This document shows, in pieces, positions 25,805 to 34,621 of a stretch of 49,157 nt of DNA. Source of the DNA: Shewanella sp. Isolate13 (GTDB taxonomy: Bacteria; Pseudomonadota; Gammaproteobacteria; Enterobacterales; Shewanellaceae); assembly GCF_022398325.1 (NCBI RefSeq), contig NZ_JAKEVD010000034.1, forward strand, positions 1 to 49,157, in the 5' to 3' direction. The number at the start of each line of letters is the position of its first letter. Within the stretch, counting starts at the first letter, position 1. A program made the translations under genes and the position numbers. Under the pieces are notes generated by a model. That model worked only from the letters and a program-made list of their open reading frames with translations. It was not told the origin of the DNA and searched no databases.

Positions 25805-27028
25805 TTAGATGGAATAGAAGTAGTAGATTTGTGACTTCATTCTTATCACGATACCACGGATCACATCTAAGAAAGCTAAGAACTCTATCGGCTTAGTGCC
25901 AGAGATCCATGCAAGTCCGACGGAGCCGACTGGAATATCGTAATCACCAGTTTCGGTCAGTTTTAACCTGACAAAATGGTGCTTGTTGTTAAGGTTTTGC
26001 CCTGTGGTTTGCCTAACATTGTCATCTAAAGCCACCAAACGCCCTTGCGCCTCACCTGTGGCTTCGACGATACCTTCAACTTCGGCGTTAAACACCTTTC
26101 CAGGATAAACCGCAGAGGCAAACTCTGCGAGTTGACCAACTTTAACGTTACGAATCGCCTGATGGTTCACCCGCATCAGTACGTACTTTTCATTGGTGTA
26201 CATCTGCATGCGTGGCGCTACCCCGACGTACTGACCTTCACGCATGATAAAGTTGGTCACATAGCCATCGGCAGGCGCATAGATCTTAGTGTTATCCAAG
26301 TTCCACTGAGCCTGTGCCACATTTTCATGTTCGCTATTGAGATCCGATTGACGACTCTCTACTGCCAGATGAGATTTCTCAATATTCAGCAGCGCCGTAT
26401 GCTCTGCCATCTGCGCCTTCTCAATTTGGGTTGAATAGGTTTGCACCTGCGCCTTAGCAAGATCCACCGCCGTTTGCTGCTCATCTAACTGGCTCTTAGT
26501 GATGGTATCTGGCACGACACGGTTCTGCTCAATAAAGCGCGCCAATGTCTTCTGTTTCCAGGCTAGATCTTTCGTCGATGCATCGAGCTGATTCTTGGTA
26601 ATACTGACGTCGGCGATAGCCACTTCATGCTGCTTAAGCGCAAGCTTTACATCTTCATTGGCCAACGACAGATTTACCTTGGCGGCTTCCTGTGCCACCA
26701 AGGCCTTATTTAACGCAATTTGATAGGGCTCGGCATCTAAATCATAAATTAGCTGTCCAGCCTCAACCTTCTGGTTAGGCTGAACATAGATATTCTCAAC
26801 CTTACCGCGGATCTGCGAGTTTGCCGGACGCAGCTGAATGTGGGGAGATTGCACTAAGGAGCCACCCGATAGATCCATCGGGGTATAATTAAGCAGACCC
26901 ACCCAGACAAACATCAACCAGCCTGTACCTCCTAAGTAGGCAAACGCTTTACTGTAGGTATTCCAAGGCATGCCGACTAGGCGAAGTAGATAGATAAACA
27001 GTGCCCATACCGCTAAGCCTTCAAGCAT
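25805..27028 (-). CDS. HlyD-family membrane-fusion protein (YiaV/YibH-like)
   Basis: 407-residue single-anchor periplasmic adaptor. Seen: an N-terminal hydrophobic region (about residues 1-50, two segments), a first lipoyl half VENIYVQPNQKVEAGQLIYDLDAEPYQIAL, a long alpha-helical hairpin (about 100-210), the second lipoyl half KIYAPADGYVTNFIMREGQYV and a beta-barrel domain. It has no adjacent transporter; instead it overlaps by eight bases a DUF3302 gene, the arrangement of E. coli yiaW-yiaV. Such pairs are thought to act in envelope maintenance or export, but the partner channel is not known. The upstream divergent AraC-type gene is a plausible regulator. Confidence 0.82.
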   Translation of the reverse strand: MLEGLAVWALFIYLLRLVGMPWNTYSKAFAYLGGTGWLMFVWVGLLNYTPMDLSGGSLVQSPHIQLRPANSQIRGKVENIYVQPNQKVEAGQLIYDLDAEPYQIALNKALVAQEAAKVNLSLANEDVKLALKQHEVAIADVSITKNQLDASTKDLAWKQKTLARFIEQNRVVPDTITKSQLDEQQTAVDLAKAQVQTYSTQIEKAQMAEHTALLNIEKSHLAVESRQSDLNSEHENVAQAQWNLDNTKIYAPADGYVTNFIMREGQYVGVAPRMQMYTNEKYVLMRVNHQAIRNVKVGQLAEFASAVYPGKVFNAEVEGIVEATGEAQGRLVALDDNVRQTTGQNLNNKHHFVRLKLTETGDYDIPVGSVGLAWISGTKPIEFLAFLDVIRGIVIRMKSQIYYFYSI

Positions 27029-27368
27029 TGGTTTGCTCCTCTTTTACTGCTGGATCATTCGCTATCGCTTGCGGCTCTTTTTCACGCCATACATCTCTGA
27101 TCCTGCGTAGCGCCTTCTCTCCATCGACAAAGGCAACGATGACCGCCACAACCCATACCCAATGCCAAATAAACCCTATCCAGGTGAGCGCGGTAATAAG
27201 TCCTATCTGGTGATGCTGCTCTTTGTGCGCCTTATTGATTGGTAACTCATGGATCTTCCAGAATCCAAATGCCGCCGCAGCAACCGTCGCCACCATCACC
27301 ACCGCAGCAACGCCATGCAGGGCCGTATCAACACCTGTATCTACAAATGGCATACTGAACAAGCTCAT
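27021..27368 (-). CDS. DUF3302 inner-membrane protein (YiaW-like)
   Basis: 115-residue protein with two membrane segments (HGVAAVVMVATVAAAAFGFWKI and ALTWIGFIWHWVWVVAVIVAFV) separated by a short polar loop with HELPINKAHKEQHHQ, and a charged C-terminal tail. The start at 27368 is chosen because GAGG precedes it at nine bases and it begins directly before the hydrophobic region; an upstream ATG at 27428 would add 20 basic residues without a good ribosome site. The size, topology and overlap with a HlyD gene match the DUF3302 family. Function unknown. Confidence 0.65.
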   Translation of the reverse strand: MSLFSMPFVDTGVDTALHGVAAVVMVATVAAAAFGFWKIHELPINKAHKEQHHQIGLITALTWIGFIWHWVWVVAVIVAFVDGEKALRRIRDVWREKEPQAIANDPAVKEEQTNA

Positions 27369-27505
27369 AGGAATAAACCTCAAAAAAGTGTTTTGGCTGC
27401 GTAGTTTGCCCTTTCTTTTCATCACCACAATATGAAGTACACTTATGTATCAATTATCACTCTTTTATGATTCAATTAGGTCACTATCAGGTTAGGATAT
27501 TCACT

Positions 27506-28537
27506 ATGCTGCTCAACACTGCCTTTATTCGATCTTGCTATGTTTCTCCGGTTTTAGAGGGGATTGAGGCTCATTATGGTGTGACGGCTGATGACTTAGG
27601 CATCCCTAAGTTAGTACTTCAAGATAGGATGACACTGATCCCTTTTACAGAAGTGTCGAAGTGGTTCGAACAGATTGAGCGATTAACTGGTGAAACCGAT
27701 TTTATGGTGAAGATCCAGAGCCACCTAACGCTCGCGAACCTAGAGATACCGGGTAATTGGTTTTTAAGTGCCCCAGATTTAGCAATGTCATTTAGGCGGA
27801 TCAACCATGGGATCTGCAGCTTCCAGTCTGGTGCGAGTTACTACGCTCAGCAATCTGGAAAGATCTTAAAGTGGTGCTACAGCAACGCTTTCGTTAAGGG
27901 AAAGGCACGTTCTCATGACTCATTAAGAGTGGCTTTTACCCTATTTAACGCCATTAAAAACTATGCCGGCAACGACTACAGTCCGCGCAAAGTGCAACTG
28001 AGTGGCCCGCCTATTCAACAAAAAGAAACTGAAGCACTATTTGGCTGCCCCGTATCTTGGAATGCACCGCAAACCGAGCTGTGGCTAGGTATCGATAGTC
28101 TGTTGATGTTCACCGACGACTATACCTATATCCCTGAGCCACTCACCACTTCTATTCCACTGTCTCAGCTTGAGAAGTACCTCAATATGCCGCAACCAAC
28201 GGATCAGCCTAAGGTTCTGTATGAGATGGTGAATTATTCACGCTATTATGGCTTGCCTAGCGTCGATGCGGTCGCCGCTCTGTTTGGTGTTTCGCGGCAA
28301 CAGCTACAGAGACGGTTGCAGAAACTGGGGTTCACCTTTACCTACCTGTCTGGATACATTCTGTGTAATCAGGCGATTAAATATATGCTGGAGGGAATGA
28401 GCGTGGCCGAAATTGCAACCCGCTTAGGTTATGCGAACTCCCACAGTTTTAGCCGTTCATTCACCCGCTTTCGACGCCAAACGCCGACTCAGTATCTCAA
28501 TAAACTGAAGCTAGAAAATAAACGAACCAGCTTTTGA
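27506..28537 (+). CDS. AraC-family transcriptional regulator
   Basis: 343-residue regulator: an N-terminal arabinose-binding-like sensor region (about 1-215) found in OruR/ArgR-type AraC proteins, and a C-terminal double helix-turn-helix with SVDAVAALFGVSRQQLQRRLQKLGFTF and SVAEIATRLGYANSHSFSRSFTRFRRQTPTQYL, the classical AraC signature. The start at 27506 has AGGA eight bases upstream; a start 13 codons earlier lacks one. It is divergent from the DUF3302-HlyD pair, separated by about 140 bases, so it may regulate that pair. Its inducer cannot be read from sequence. Confidence 0.85.
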   Translation: MLLNTAFIRSCYVSPVLEGIEAHYGVTADDLGIPKLVLQDRMTLIPFTEVSKWFEQIERLTGETDFMVKIQSHLTLANLEIPGNWFLSAPDLAMSFRRINHGICSFQSGASYYAQQSGKILKWCYSNAFVKGKARSHDSLRVAFTLFNAIKNYAGNDYSPRKVQLSGPPIQQKETEALFGCPVSWNAPQTELWLGIDSLLMFTDDYTYIPEPLTTSIPLSQLEKYLNMPQPTDQPKVLYEMVNYSRYYGLPSVDAVAALFGVSRQQLQRRLQKLGFTFTYLSGYILCNQAIKYMLEGMSVAEIATRLGYANSHSFSRSFTRFRRQTPTQYLNKLKLENKRTSF

Positions 28538-28561
28538 AGCAGATGCTTTAGGGCTGAAAAC

Positions 28562-28590
28562 AAAAAAGCCTCTTTAAAAGAGGCTTTTTT
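28562..28590. terminator. bidirectional terminator between AraC gene and tyrP-like gene
   Basis: AAAAAAGCCTCTTT (28562-28575) pairs with AAAGAGGCTTTTTT; A-run and T-run on both sides serve the two convergent genes. Confidence 0.85.
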
Positions 28591-28610
28591 GAGCAACCCG
28601 CCGCGAACGA

Positions 28611-29867
28611 CTAACCGTATAGAGGTAGCATATCTGCCATTGCCAACAAGTGGCATGCTGCAGTGACAATACCAAACAGGATCACAATAGCGATCACCGC
28701 GTTACCGCCAGGTACTTTGTAACTAGTACTATCTGGATACATAGCTCGGACCTTATAAGCCATCATAGCCGGTACGATTGCCGCCCAAATGGTGGCCGCC
28801 AACGCTGCAAAGCCGATAGCAATCAGGAAACCATTGGGGAATAGCAGACCAAGCACAGTCGGCGGAAGGAAGGTCACCGCAGCTGTCTTTAAACGGCCTG
28901 TGCGTGATTCATCAAAACCAAATAGATCCGCCAAATAGTCAAATAGACCTAAGGTTACCCCTAAGAAAGATGAAGCAACCGCAAGGTTAGCAAATAGCGT
29001 TAGCATGGTCGTTAACCAGTCACTGGTGATCACGCCAGATAGGGCGTTCACTAGCACGCCCATGTTACCGCCCTGCTCAATGATATCGATAAAGCCTGTT
29101 CTGGAGATATTGCCCATGGTGGCAACAAGCCAGCAGGTATAGATCACCAAGGCAATACCCGTACCGATCGCTATGGCCTTGATAATAGTGCGGTGATCTT
29201 TACCGTAATATTTTACTAGGCTTGGCACGTTGCCGTGATAGCCAAAGCTCACTAAGCCGAAAGGCAGTGCAGCTAGCATATAGGGCAGATACTTGTTTTC
29301 ACCATCTGGACTAAACAACTTCACCGACTCGACGTCGAGTAACAGATTACCCACGGCGAGGAAGAAAGTAATGATCATACCGCCCAGCATCACGGTGGTA
29401 ATTCTATCGACCGCCTTGGTACTGATAATGACTATCGTCGCCAATACACCGGCGAATACCAAACCAGCAACACTCTGCGGTAGATGAATACCTAGCCCTT
29501 CAAGGCTATGATTTACAATTGACCCACCGCCACTGATATAGGCATAGGTCAAAATATACAGCACAAACGCAATCGATAGGCCATTTACGATACGCCAGAA
29601 CTGACCTAGAGTCGCCTTAGTCAGAGTATCGAAGCTCGCCCCTGGATCGAAGTGCAAGTTGGTTTCAAGCAGCATTAAGCCCGACACCAACATACAAAAC
29701 CACACACCTGCCATCATCAATAGCGAGTAACCAAACCACATTCCAGCGCCAACAACAGGCAAAGAGAACATGCCTGCGCCGACTGCCGTACCCGCGATAA
29801 TCATGGCGCCACCTAACAGCGACTTACCTGCAGCCTTGTTTTTGGCTGCATTCATATGATTTGCCAT
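28611..29867 (-). CDS. aromatic amino-acid permease (TyrP/Mtr family)
   Basis: 418-residue permease of the hydroxy/aromatic amino acid family, proton-driven importer of tyrosine or tryptophan. Seen: the N-terminal signature SLLGGAMIIAGTAVGAGMFSLPVVGAGMWFGYSLL, about eleven hydrophobic segments, and SFGYHGNVPSLVKYYGKD in the middle, a family-conserved region. Substrate choice among tyrosine, tryptophan and phenylalanine cannot be made. The ATG at 29867 shares one base with the plsB stop (TAATG); a later Met (29855) is possible. Overlap with plsB implies co-translation, an odd pairing of phospholipid synthesis with amino-acid import. Confidence 0.87.
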   Translation of the reverse strand: MANHMNAAKNKAAGKSLLGGAMIIAGTAVGAGMFSLPVVGAGMWFGYSLLMMAGVWFCMLVSGLMLLETNLHFDPGASFDTLTKATLGQFWRIVNGLSIAFVLYILTYAYISGGGSIVNHSLEGLGIHLPQSVAGLVFAGVLATIVIISTKAVDRITTVMLGGMIITFFLAVGNLLLDVESVKLFSPDGENKYLPYMLAALPFGLVSFGYHGNVPSLVKYYGKDHRTIIKAIAIGTGIALVIYTCWLVATMGNISRTGFIDIIEQGGNMGVLVNALSGVITSDWLTTMLTLFANLAVASSFLGVTLGLFDYLADLFGFDESRTGRLKTAAVTFLPPTVLGLLFPNGFLIAIGFAALAATIWAAIVPAMMAYKVRAMYPDSTSYKVPGGNAVIAIVILFGIVTAACHLLAMADMLPLYG

Positions 29868-32290
29868 TAAGCTTTCTGCTCCGCATGCACACTATCTACA
29901 ATAGTTTGTCTCACGGACGAGCGTAACAGTAGATTCGCTCTCTCTTTTATACGTTTGATATCGCTGCACCCTGGGTTATCGGCTAGGTAACCTAGCTCTT
30001 TCAATTTGACACTCAGCGTAGCGTATAGCTTCTTGTCATAGAACTCTGGTGCCGTAATACCGTGAAGTGCACCCAATCTTTGCGCCAAACGGTGGCTATC
30101 TTTCTCGAGTTCAGAACGTTCAATCTCAGGCTTCATTTCTAGTAGATTAAACAAGATGGCATAACGCTGCATGGTTTCACCAATCGTGCCCGAAAGCAGC
30201 AGCAGTTGGTTTACTTTGCTTTCAACCACTTCAAATCTACCATCTTCGATCACTAACCCCTGCGCCACGAGAATATCGAGGATCTGGTGACTGTATTGGC
30301 TCGGATCTTCGATCCCCATAAACAGCTCTGCCTCAAGCAGCGGGTAGAAATCGTTAACGAAACTAATCACATCGTCACGAGTGCAGTTTTCTTTACGCAA
30401 TAAACATGCAGCGATTAACGACGGTACAACCATCAAATGAATGATGTTATTGCGATAATAGGTCATGGTGATCGCAATACTTTGATCAATCGAGATAATA
30501 TCGCCTAGTGGATCGCTTTCAATCTGCAGCTTCTTAAGCTCTAAGCCTTGAGACACTAAATCATGGCCACTGCCTTCTGGTACCGAGGTATATTCGGTAT
30601 ATGGCAGCTCTTTCAATAGCGTTAAATAAAGATCTAACTGCTTCTCTAACTGGGTACGCTCAAGGGCATTTTGCTCAGAAGCCAGCAATACCATACTGGT
30701 TAGAGTGACCGAACTCACCGCCGCAGCGTCGTTGATATTGGTCATCACACGATTAGCGAGCGTATTGACCACAGGTGTTAACCATGTCGGCTTCTGTTCA
30801 GGCTCTTTAGCTAACTCTTCACGCCAATCTGGCGCCTGTTCGTTGAGGAAACTATGCAGGGTAATAGGCTTACCAAAGTTAACGTAGCCCTGACCAAAAT
30901 TACCCAACTTACGGATAGCACCAAATACCTGCCAAACAGACTCTTTCTTTTTCTTCTTACCGCTCAACTCTTTATGGTAAGTCGCCACTTCCATCACATG
31001 GTCATAGCCAAGATAAACAGGCACTAAAGTCACCGGACGCTCTACGCCACGCAGCACGCTGTTTAGGGTCATTGCCAACATACCCGTTTTTGGGGCAAGC
31101 AAACGCCCCGTGCGCGAACGACCACCTTCGGTGAAATACTCTACCGAATAGCCCTTGGTAAATAACTGATCTAAATACTCGCGGAACACAGCTGTGTATA
31201 GCTTATTGCCACCGAAACTACGGCGAATAAAGAACGCGCCACCCCGTCGGAATGCAGGACCCGCAGGCCAGAAGTTAAGGTTGATACCTGCGGCAATATG
31301 CGGCGGAACCATACCTTGATAATAGAGAATATACGACAGTAGCAGGTAGTCCATGTGGCTACGGTGACACGGCACATAAACAATCTCATGACCATCATGA
31401 TGCAGCTGTCTTACCTGCTCAGCACCTTTAATATTGATGCCTTTATAGAGTTTGTTCCATAGCCAAGTCAGGAAACGTTCGGCGATACGCACTAGGCTAT
31501 CTGAGTAGTCAGCAGCGATCTCATCCAAATACTCCATCGCTTTGGCACGCGCTTCCGCCTCGGAGATCTTCTTGCTTGCCGCTTCCTCTTTAATCGCCTT
31601 CGCGATCGACTCTGACTTGAGTAAAGAGTGGAATAACGCCTGACGCTTAGGCAGTTGTGGCCCCGTCATCACCTTACGCTGACGCTGGAAATGCACCCTT
31701 GCTACACGAGCAAGTTTCTGTGCGATACGCTTATCTGTACCGTGTTCATCGGCCATATAACGCAATGACACCGCATTGGAAAACTGCACGAAGTTATGAC
31801 GCCCTAAAAATAGAATCATCAAACACTTGCGTAACCAGGTCGGGTTTTGGCGCTCAAGTACCGCCGCACGCATGGTGTCATCTTCTTTACCTGGAGTACG
31901 ACCCCAATACAGGCTGACAGGCACCAACTGAATGTCTAATTCACGGTTTTGCTTATGTACGCTAAGTAGTCTCTTAAAGCAATCTACGTACTGCTCACCA
32001 CCTTCTCGTTGGCCAAAAAGAGGCTTACTTCCCTCTAGGCAAACGACTCGCGGAGCCTTGATACCATTGACCTCCAGCTCCTCGTAAGGGCTAGGCAAGC
32101 CAAGTTTTGCAGTCATTTCACTGAGTGCAGCGATATCACTGACCGACTCAGTCTTCATCACATAAGCTAGCGGCTTGCTTGGATCAAGATTGAGATCATC
32201 AAAGGGATCGTGAGGCACAACGATAGTGTGAACTAATTTACGCTGGATCCAGCGTAAAGATTTAAACCAAAGAGAGTCTTGTTTGGACAT
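29867..32290 (-). CDS. plsB: glycerol-3-phosphate 1-acyltransferase PlsB
   Basis: Membrane-associated enzyme that transfers an acyl chain from acyl-ACP or acyl-CoA to sn-glycerol-3-phosphate, the first step of phospholipid synthesis. Seen: acyltransferase block I HRSHMDYLLLSYIL (the HX4D catalytic motif near residue 305), block II GGAFFIRRSF, block III EYFTEGGRSRTGRLL and block IV VTLVPVYLGYD. The length of 807 aa equals the E. coli protein. In E. coli plsB lies near lexA, divergently arranged across dgkA; here the two are separated by the five-gene lipid-transport-like operon, which suggests insertion at this spot. A tyrP-like gene overlaps its end. Confidence 0.97.
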   Translation of the reverse strand: MSKQDSLWFKSLRWIQRKLVHTIVVPHDPFDDLNLDPSKPLAYVMKTESVSDIAALSEMTAKLGLPSPYEELEVNGIKAPRVVCLEGSKPLFGQREGGEQYVDCFKRLLSVHKQNRELDIQLVPVSLYWGRTPGKEDDTMRAAVLERQNPTWLRKCLMILFLGRHNFVQFSNAVSLRYMADEHGTDKRIAQKLARVARVHFQRQRKVMTGPQLPKRQALFHSLLKSESIAKAIKEEAASKKISEAEARAKAMEYLDEIAADYSDSLVRIAERFLTWLWNKLYKGINIKGAEQVRQLHHDGHEIVYVPCHRSHMDYLLLSYILYYQGMVPPHIAAGINLNFWPAGPAFRRGGAFFIRRSFGGNKLYTAVFREYLDQLFTKGYSVEYFTEGGRSRTGRLLAPKTGMLAMTLNSVLRGVERPVTLVPVYLGYDHVMEVATYHKELSGKKKKKESVWQVFGAIRKLGNFGQGYVNFGKPITLHSFLNEQAPDWREELAKEPEQKPTWLTPVVNTLANRVMTNINDAAAVSSVTLTSMVLLASEQNALERTQLEKQLDLYLTLLKELPYTEYTSVPEGSGHDLVSQGLELKKLQIESDPLGDIISIDQSIAITMTYYRNNIIHLMVVPSLIAACLLRKENCTRDDVISFVNDFYPLLEAELFMGIEDPSQYSHQILDILVAQGLVIEDGRFEVVESKVNQLLLLSGTIGETMQRYAILFNLLEMKPEIERSELEKDSHRLAQRLGALHGITAPEFYDKKLYATLSVKLKELGYLADNPGCSDIKRIKERANLLLRSSVRQTIVDSVHAEQKA

Positions 32291-32593
32291 GATTTATATG
32301 CAATGTTAGTCGCTTCTAATAAGGCGCTAGAATACCAGATATTGAAACAGTTTGCGCTATTCTCTTGTGACCGTATGCTATCTTGCCTGTATATTTATAG
32401 AACAAAGGCTTAGCTTAATATCTCGCAATAAAAGCCCCACATGCCTATATTAAATCGCGTTCATTACGACTTAATCTTATACAAGCTTTTTAAACCAATA
32501 ACCCCTCTCTTAACGAATAGTTAGCTAAGCCAACAGTGAAGCCTTGCGCTATCGAAAGCGCGACTCTAGGAGAAAATATTAACTTTCACCCAT
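32291..32593. other. intergenic region upstream of plsB
   Basis: About 300 bases between the barrel gene and plsB, both on the minus strand. AT-rich; it should hold the plsB promoter, but no convincing -35/-10 pair, operator or terminator was identified. Confidence 0.4.
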
Positions 32594-33895
32594 TCAAAAA
32601 TACCAAGCGAGTTGTGCATAGAGCGATAATTCAAAGCTAGCGTACTGCCCCTCGCTAATTTTTACCCCACCATATTCGGTACCATCGGCCCCTATAGGCA
32701 CTGTCAGCGCTGTGGTTAAGCGAAAATCATCACTCAGACTATTCAGACTAAGTAGCTGATACAGCGCCGAGTTATCCGATGCATTATAAAAGAGGTTTTG
32801 CGATAGTGACCAAAGTGGTGTCACCTCAATATAAAGGTTACCAGCAAGATAGTGCCGCGCTAGGCTATACAGTTCGCCACGCTCTACCTTTGCCACTAGC
32901 TCTGGATGTTGCAACAAGGACTCGGAGCTATAATCACCATTACTAATACCGAGACCATTGTAGAAATACTCTATGGTTCCGGTCATATTGCGCTCGAAGC
33001 CAACCCAGGAGTAGCTCCAGTTACTCACCAGAGAGAGATAATCTTCCTCTCCCCAAGTGGCAACCAGATCCGTTGCCCAGATCGCACCACCAACACTGAT
33101 AATGCTAGAGACTCCAGCGACACGGCTGTCATAATGCTCGGCCAGCAAGAGGTCGTACTCATGTATGTTATCGATAAATCCGTGGTATTTAAGGGCTGCG
33201 GTGGCAACATCAAAAGTGACATCTAAATCGCCATCTCGGCGGATAACATAGGCCGCCTGTAGATCGTTGCCATCTTGCAATAGGTGTTGCCCATACACCA
33301 TGTCATCACCGGTTTTGTATTCCTTATCGAGGGAGGTGGGGTCGAAGGGATTGACGAAATCCATAGGATTAAAGAACAGGCCATTGCCCCAAGTAATTGC
33401 TTGTCGGCCCAGCTTGATGACATTGTTATCCGTCTGATAGCCGACGATGGCCCTGTCTAAGCGCTGAAGCATCGCAAAGTCTCTATGCTCAGAGATAGTA
33501 TGGGTGAGATTAAACAGGCGTTGTTCATCATCAATCACCGAGCCTAAGCCAAAGTAACCATCCACTAGAGGCGTTGCTTGAAAACGCTTCTCACCATAAC
33601 CAGCCAGCAGTTGATAATCCGCTTCGGCTAACCAGCCAGATTGCCAACGACTTCCTATGTGATAACGAAGCTGGGCGGTTTGATTTACTTGATACTGACC
33701 ATAACGTGCTTGGTAAGCACTCGAATCTGAAAATACATAGCCATCATATTCATACTTTAAGTGGCCGTGCTGTTGTAGCTGTGCAGCCACGAGAGAAAAA
33801 GGCAAACAGCAGAGACCAAGAAGAGTGGCAAGGCAATGACTCTTACGCCTTAACGAAAGGCTATCGATTCGCTTATCACAATATCTTTCGGCCAT
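32594..33895 (-). CDS. outer-membrane beta-barrel protein of the LolA-like/ABC operon
   Basis: 433-residue protein with a signal peptide (hydrophobic core about residues 23-37, cleavage near VAA-QLQQ) and a mature part rich in alternating aromatic and polar strands, ending in the aromatic pattern YAQLAWYF whose terminal phenylalanine is the usual signal for outer-membrane barrel assembly. The block KLGRQAITWGNGLFFNPMDFVNPFDPTSLDKEYKTGDD (given here as the region around residues 157-195) is strongly motif-like and resembles barrels annotated as DUF1302 or alginate-export-like porins. It is last in the operon. A role as the outer-membrane acceptor or exit for whatever the LolA-like protein carries is inferred. 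Confidence 0.72.
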   Translation of the reverse strand: MAERYCDKRIDSLSLRRKSHCLATLLGLCCLPFSLVAAQLQQHGHLKYEYDGYVFSDSSAYQARYGQYQVNQTAQLRYHIGSRWQSGWLAEADYQLLAGYGEKRFQATPLVDGYFGLGSVIDDEQRLFNLTHTISEHRDFAMLQRLDRAIVGYQTDNNVIKLGRQAITWGNGLFFNPMDFVNPFDPTSLDKEYKTGDDMVYGQHLLQDGNDLQAAYVIRRDGDLDVTFDVATAALKYHGFIDNIHEYDLLLAEHYDSRVAGVSSIISVGGAIWATDLVATWGEEDYLSLVSNWSYSWVGFERNMTGTIEYFYNGLGISNGDYSSESLLQHPELVAKVERGELYSLARHYLAGNLYIEVTPLWSLSQNLFYNASDNSALYQLLSLNSLSDDFRLTTALTVPIGADGTEYGGVKISEGQYASFELSLYAQLAWYF

Positions 33896-33904
33896 AGTTC
33901 AGTC

Positions 33905-34588
33905 TCAACTCCTTGAGTCGGTAACTATTTTCCCATCAACCATATAGATATGACGGCGACAATAGGCAAACACCTGAGCATCATGAGTAGCAATTAAAAA
34001 TGTAATGCCATGCTCACGGTTAAGCTGGGTAAACAGCTCCAATAACTGAGCCGATGTCTTGCTATCTAAGTTAGCCGTCGGCTCATCGGCTAAGATCAAC
34101 ACAGGCTTCGATGCGATGGCACGTGCAACGGCCACCCGCTGTTGTTGACCACCGGAAAGCTGCGCAGGCCTTCTCGCCTCAAGCCCTGTCAGACCCACCT
34201 CGGATAAGATCTCTTGACTACGTCTTCTGCGCTCAGATGTCGAAATCCCCTGCAGCTGCATAACGAACTCAACATTTTCCTGTACCGTTAATACTGGAAT
34301 AAGGTTATAGGCCTGAAAAACAAAGCCTATCCGCTGCAAACGAACATCGGCCCGTTGCGACTTTGTCAGCCCAGTAATTTCAACATCACCAACATAAACA
34401 GTGCCGCTATCAGGCTCATCTAGCCCCCCGATCGCATTGAGCAAGGTGGTTTTGCCTGAGCCAGAAGGGCCTGACAATACCGTCATTTCCCCCTGCTCAA
34501 TCGTTAATGAAACATGATTTAAACCATAGATTGTCTGATCACCCTGCTGGAATGTTTTGACGAGTTCCTTACAAACTATGTTGCTCAT
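33905..34588 (-). CDS. ABC transporter ATPase (LolD/MacB type)
   Basis: 227-residue nucleotide-binding subunit with Walker A GPSGSGKTT, the signature LSGGQQQRVAVARAI, Walker B LILADEPTANLD and H-loop IATHD. The sequence QAYNLIPVLTVQENVEF after Walker A is typical of the MacB/LolD group, which pair with FtsX-type permeases that do not translocate through their membrane domain but transmit force to the periplasm. The two upstream permeases are the obvious partners. It differs from FtsE at 10650-11342 in this operon context. One dimer would serve the A/B permease pair. Confidence 0.88.
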   Translation of the reverse strand: MSNIVCKELVKTFQQGDQTIYGLNHVSLTIEQGEMTVLSGPSGSGKTTLLNAIGGLDEPDSGTVYVGDVEITGLTKSQRADVRLQRIGFVFQAYNLIPVLTVQENVEFVMQLQGISTSERRRRSQEILSEVGLTGLEARRPAQLSGGQQQRVAVARAIASKPVLILADEPTANLDSKTSAQLLELFTQLNREHGITFLIATHDAQVFAYCRRHIYMVDGKIVTDSRS

Positions 34589-34621
34589 AGATTACCTTCT
34601 TATCTCTTATGTTTGGCTAAC

